64,000 nt of DNA. Origin: Amycolatopsis bartoniae (GTDB taxonomy: Bacteria > Actinomycetota > Actinomycetes > Mycobacteriales > Pseudonocardiaceae). The stretch covers positions 315,501 through 379,500 of the forward strand of contig NZ_JACHWH010000003.1 of assembly GCF_014191255.1 (NCBI RefSeq), read 5' to 3'. Positions 61,849 to 64,000 of this stretch are shown here, one piece after another. The translations under genes were made by a program, and so were the position numbers. How positions within the stretch are numbered: the first letter of the stretch is position 1; each line of letters starts with the position of its first letter. Below the pieces are notes generated by a model. It was not told where the DNA came from, searched no databases, and saw nothing but the letters and a program-made list of their open reading frames with translations.

Positions 61849-63030
61849 ATGATCGACCCGTTCAGCCACGACGTCCTGGAGAACCCGTTGCCGCTGCACG
61901 AAAAGCTGCGGGAAGCCGGGCCGGTGACGTACCTGGAGAAGTACGACGTCCACGCACTGGCCCGCTACGCCGAGGTGCACGCGGCGCTGACCGACTGGCA
62001 GGGCTTCGAGTCCGGCGCCGGCGTGGGGCTGAGCAACTTCCGCGTGGAGGAGCCGTGGCGGCCGCCGAGCCTGCTGCTGGAAGCCGATCCGCCGCACCAC
62101 GACGCGCCGCGCGCGGTGCTGTCGAAGATCCTCGGCCCGCGCGCGTTGCGGCGGCTGCGCGCGGAGTGGTTCGCCGACGCCGAGCGGCTCGTCGACGAGG
62201 TGCTCGCCGAGGACGAGTTCGACGCCGTGCCCGCGCTCGCGCAGGCGTTCCCGCTCCGGGTGTTCCCCGACGCCGTGGGCCTGGGCAAGGCCGGGCGCGA
62301 GAACCTGCTGCCCTACGGCGACCACGCGTTCAACGCCTTCGGCCCGGTCAACGACCTCGTCGAGAAGGGACAGCCCCGCGTCGCGGAGCTGTCGGCGTGG
62401 GTCAACGCGCAGTGCGCGCGGGAAGCGCTCGCGCCGGACGGTTTCGGCGCGCGGATCTGGGCGGCGGCCGACAACGGCGACCTGACGTACGAACAGGCGC
62501 CGCTGGTCGTACGGTCGCTGCTGACCGCCGGGGTGGACACCACGGTGCACGGCATCGCCGCGGTGCTGTACGCCTTCGCCACCCATCCGGAGCAGTGGCG
62601 GCGCCTGCGGGAGCGGCCCGGGCTCGCGCGTGTCGCCTTCGACGAGGCCGTGCGGTGGGAGTCGCCGGTGCAGACGTTCTTCCGCACCACGACGAAGGAC
62701 CTGGAGCTCGGCGGCGTGCGCATCGCGAAGGGCCGGAAGATCCTGATGTTCCTCGCGGCGGCCAACCGCGATCCCCGGCGCTGGACCGATCCCGACGTCT
62801 TCGACCTGTCCCGCGACCCGTCGGGCCACGTCGGCTTCGGCATGGGCCTCCACCAGTGCGTCGGGCAGCACGTCGCCCGGCTCGAAGCGGAAGCGCTGGT
62901 CACCGCACTGGCCGCCCGCGTCGAGCGGATCGAGCTCGCGGGGCAGCCACGCCGTCACCACAACAACACGCTGCGCGCCTGGGCGTCGCTACCCCTGCGC
63001 GTCCACCGGACCGGCGGTGTCACTGGCTGA
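61849..63030 (+). CDS. CYP199A-like cytochrome P450
   Basis: The 393-residue P450 has a close overall pattern match to CYP199A enzymes from memory of their sequences: IDPFSHDVLENP near 2-13, GVGLSNFRVEEPWRPPSLLLEADPP near 57-81, the I-helix AGVDTTVHG near 228-236, and the heme loop FGMGLHQCVG with Cys near 337. CYP199A proteins hydroxylate or O-demethylate para-substituted benzoates such as 4-methoxybenzoate. ATG 61849 has GAAGGA upstream; GTG 61834 is an alternative. With the PDR-type reductase it probably serves aromatic-acid catabolism. Confidence 0.92.
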   Translation: MIDPFSHDVLENPLPLHEKLREAGPVTYLEKYDVHALARYAEVHAALTDWQGFESGAGVGLSNFRVEEPWRPPSLLLEADPPHHDAPRAVLSKILGPRALRRLRAEWFADAERLVDEVLAEDEFDAVPALAQAFPLRVFPDAVGLGKAGRENLLPYGDHAFNAFGPVNDLVEKGQPRVAELSAWVNAQCAREALAPDGFGARIWAAADNGDLTYEQAPLVVRSLLTAGVDTTVHGIAAVLYAFATHPEQWRRLRERPGLARVAFDEAVRWESPVQTFFRTTTKDLELGGVRIAKGRKILMFLAAANRDPRRWTDPDVFDLSRDPSGHVGFGMGLHQCVGQHVARLEAEALVTALAARVERIELAGQPRRHHNNTLRAWASLPLRVHRTGGVTG

Positions 63031-63052
63031 AACGGGCACTAGAGTTCCCGGT

Positions 63053-63778
63053 ATGACGCTCAGGGTTGCGCTGTTCGCGACGTGCCTGGGGGACACCCTG
63101 TTCCCGGACACGTGCAGGTCGGTGGTGCGCCTGCTGGAGCGGCTCGGCTGCGCGGTGGACTTCCCGCTGTCGCAGACGTGCTGCGGGCAGATGCACTTCA
63201 ACACCGGATACCGGGACGAGACCGTGCCGCTCGTGAGGCGGCTGGGGGAGTCCTTCGCGGGCTACGACGCGGTGGTCGCGCCCTCGGGCTCGTGCGCGGC
63301 GATGGTGCGAGACATCTACCCGAAGCTGCTGGAGTCCGACCTGCCCGGCCGGATGTACGAGCTGAGCGAGTTCCTGGTCGACGTGCTGGGCGTGACCGAC
63401 GTGGGCGCGTATTTCCCGCACCGCGTCACCTACCACCCGACGTGCCATTCGCTGCGCATGCTGGGCGTGGGGGAGAAGCCGCTCGCGCTGCTGCGCGCGG
63501 TCAAGGGCCTCGACCTCGTCGAGCTGCCCGCGGCCGAGACGTGCTGCGGGTTCGGCGGCACGTTCGCGCTGAAGAACTCCGAGACGTCGACGGCGATGCT
63601 CGGGGACAAGATGACCAGCGTGCTCGACACCGGCGCGGAGGTGCTGACGGCGGGCGACAACTCGTGCCTGATGCACATCGGCGGCGGCCTCTCCCGGCTG
63701 CGCACCGGCGTGCGGACCGTGCACCTGGCCGACATCCTGGCTTCGACGGAGGAGGAACCGTGGCTCGCAACCCCGTGA
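63053..63778 (+). CDS. lutA: (Fe-S)-binding L-lactate utilisation protein LutA
   Basis: The 241-residue product has two CCG domains typical of LutA/GlpC/HdrB-like proteins: a CLGD...CCGQMH arrangement near 10-42 and a HPTCH...CCGFGG arrangement near 125-170. LutABC oxidises L-lactate, or in some actinobacteria glycolate, feeding electrons to the respiratory chain. ATG 63053 is used. lutB starts inside its 3' end with a 19-base overlap. The relation to the upstream P450 is positional only. Confidence 0.92.
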   Translation: MTLRVALFATCLGDTLFPDTCRSVVRLLERLGCAVDFPLSQTCCGQMHFNTGYRDETVPLVRRLGESFAGYDAVVAPSGSCAAMVRDIYPKLLESDLPGRMYELSEFLVDVLGVTDVGAYFPHRVTYHPTCHSLRMLGVGEKPLALLRAVKGLDLVELPAAETCCGFGGTFALKNSETSTAMLGDKMTSVLDTGAEVLTAGDNSCLMHIGGGLSRLRTGVRTVHLADILASTEEEPWLATP

Positions 63779-64000
63779 CGTGGCTGGGCGTGCCCACGTT
63801 CCCGAAGGCCGCGCACACCGCGCTCGCCGACTCGCAGCTGCGGCGCAACCTCCGCCACGCCACGCACACCATCCGCGACAAGCGCGCCCGCACGGTCGCC
63901 GAGGTGCCCGACTGGGAGGAGCTGCGCCACGCGGGCGAGGCGATCAAGAACGAAGTCCTGGCGAACCTCGGCACCTATCTGGAGCGACTGGAGGCGGCGG
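63760..64000 (+). CDS. lutB: LutB-like iron-sulfur protein, N-terminal part cut by window edge
   Basis: The first 80 residues are visible. They include a lead with WLGVPTFPKAAHTALADSQL and an RHATHTIRDKRARTV block, the LUD/LutB N-terminal region that precedes the Fe-S domains. GTG 63760 has GGAGGA at 63750-63755, and the start lies within the lutA 3' end. The gene continues past the window. lutB normally follows lutA and precedes lutC. Confidence 0.85.
   Translation, partial: MARNPVTWLGVPTFPKAAHTALADSQLRRNLRHATHTIRDKRARTVAEVPDWEELRHAGEAIKNEVLANLGTYLERLEAA

Noticed and set aside
1..64000. CRISPR arrays, tRNA or rRNA genes, insertion sequences
   Set aside because: No direct-repeat arrays with spacers, cloverleaf-like tRNA sequences, rRNA segments or transposase frames were seen on either strand by eye; a covariance-model scan would be needed to exclude small RNAs.

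Overview
The window reads as chromosomal DNA of a high-GC filamentous actinobacterium, most likely Pseudonocardiaceae and Amycolatopsis-like. The evidence is the very high GC content, the many GTG starts, dense overlapping ATGA/GTGA gene junctions, the thrS-HIT-pgsA-patA-pimA and pdxS-pdxT-yebC-ruvCAB-yajC-secDF-apt-rel order familiar from mycobacteria and relatives, an SsgA-like sporulation/septation protein, and a PIM (phosphatidylinositol mannoside) pathway. The genus is an inference; no rRNA or tRNA gene was found.

Region 1 (1-10.2 kb) is a surface-glycan locus: a GT2 glycosyltransferase, a protein with two tandem GT2 modules, small and large membrane proteins, a Wzx/MATE-like flippase, another GT2, and two secreted or anchored glycoside hydrolases (a clan GH-A, GH39-like enzyme and a GH16 enzyme). 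Region 2 (10.3-18.8 kb) holds a nitroreductase, thrS, a HIT protein, and the PIM operon pgsA-patA-pimA. A YceI/MarR divergent pair with a clear palindromic operator interrupts this block. Region 3 (18.8-34.1 kb) is core housekeeping: EF-G2, pdxS and pdxT (PLP synthase) separated by a broken VapBC-like pair, yebC with a strong intrinsic terminator, ruvCAB, yajC-secD-secF, apt and the bifunctional (p)ppGpp enzyme Rel.

Region 4 (34-42.3 kb) mixes a lipid-anchored or membrane-anchored cyclophilin, a glyoxalase II-like hydrolase, envelope proteins including a YibE/F-type protein with a His-Gly tract, an SsgA-like protein, a class A penicillin-binding protein and a soluble transhydrogenase. Region 5 (42.4-58 kb) is the accessory part. 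It contains an XRE/TPR regulator with a DUF218 protein and a WbqC-like protein; a TetR and a homocysteine methyltransferase; an S-adenosyl methyltransferase; and a compact three-gene diterpenoid-type operon (class II terpene cyclase with DADD motif, cytochrome P450, UbiA-superfamily membrane protein) in which all genes overlap. PAC2, GH3, carboxylesterase, orphan AbiEi-like, VOC, divergent ECF sigma and TetR/NmrA genes follow.

Region 6 (59-64 kb) looks catabolic: acetamidase/formamidase divergent from an IclR regulator, then a phthalate-dioxygenase-reductase-type protein and a CYP199A-like P450 that together could hydroxylate or O-demethylate para-substituted benzoates, followed by lutA and the start of lutB.

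The best candidates for something undescribed are the terpene operon at 48036-51744, the CYP199A-like/PDR pair, the glycan locus, and the XRE-DUF218-WbqC cassette.
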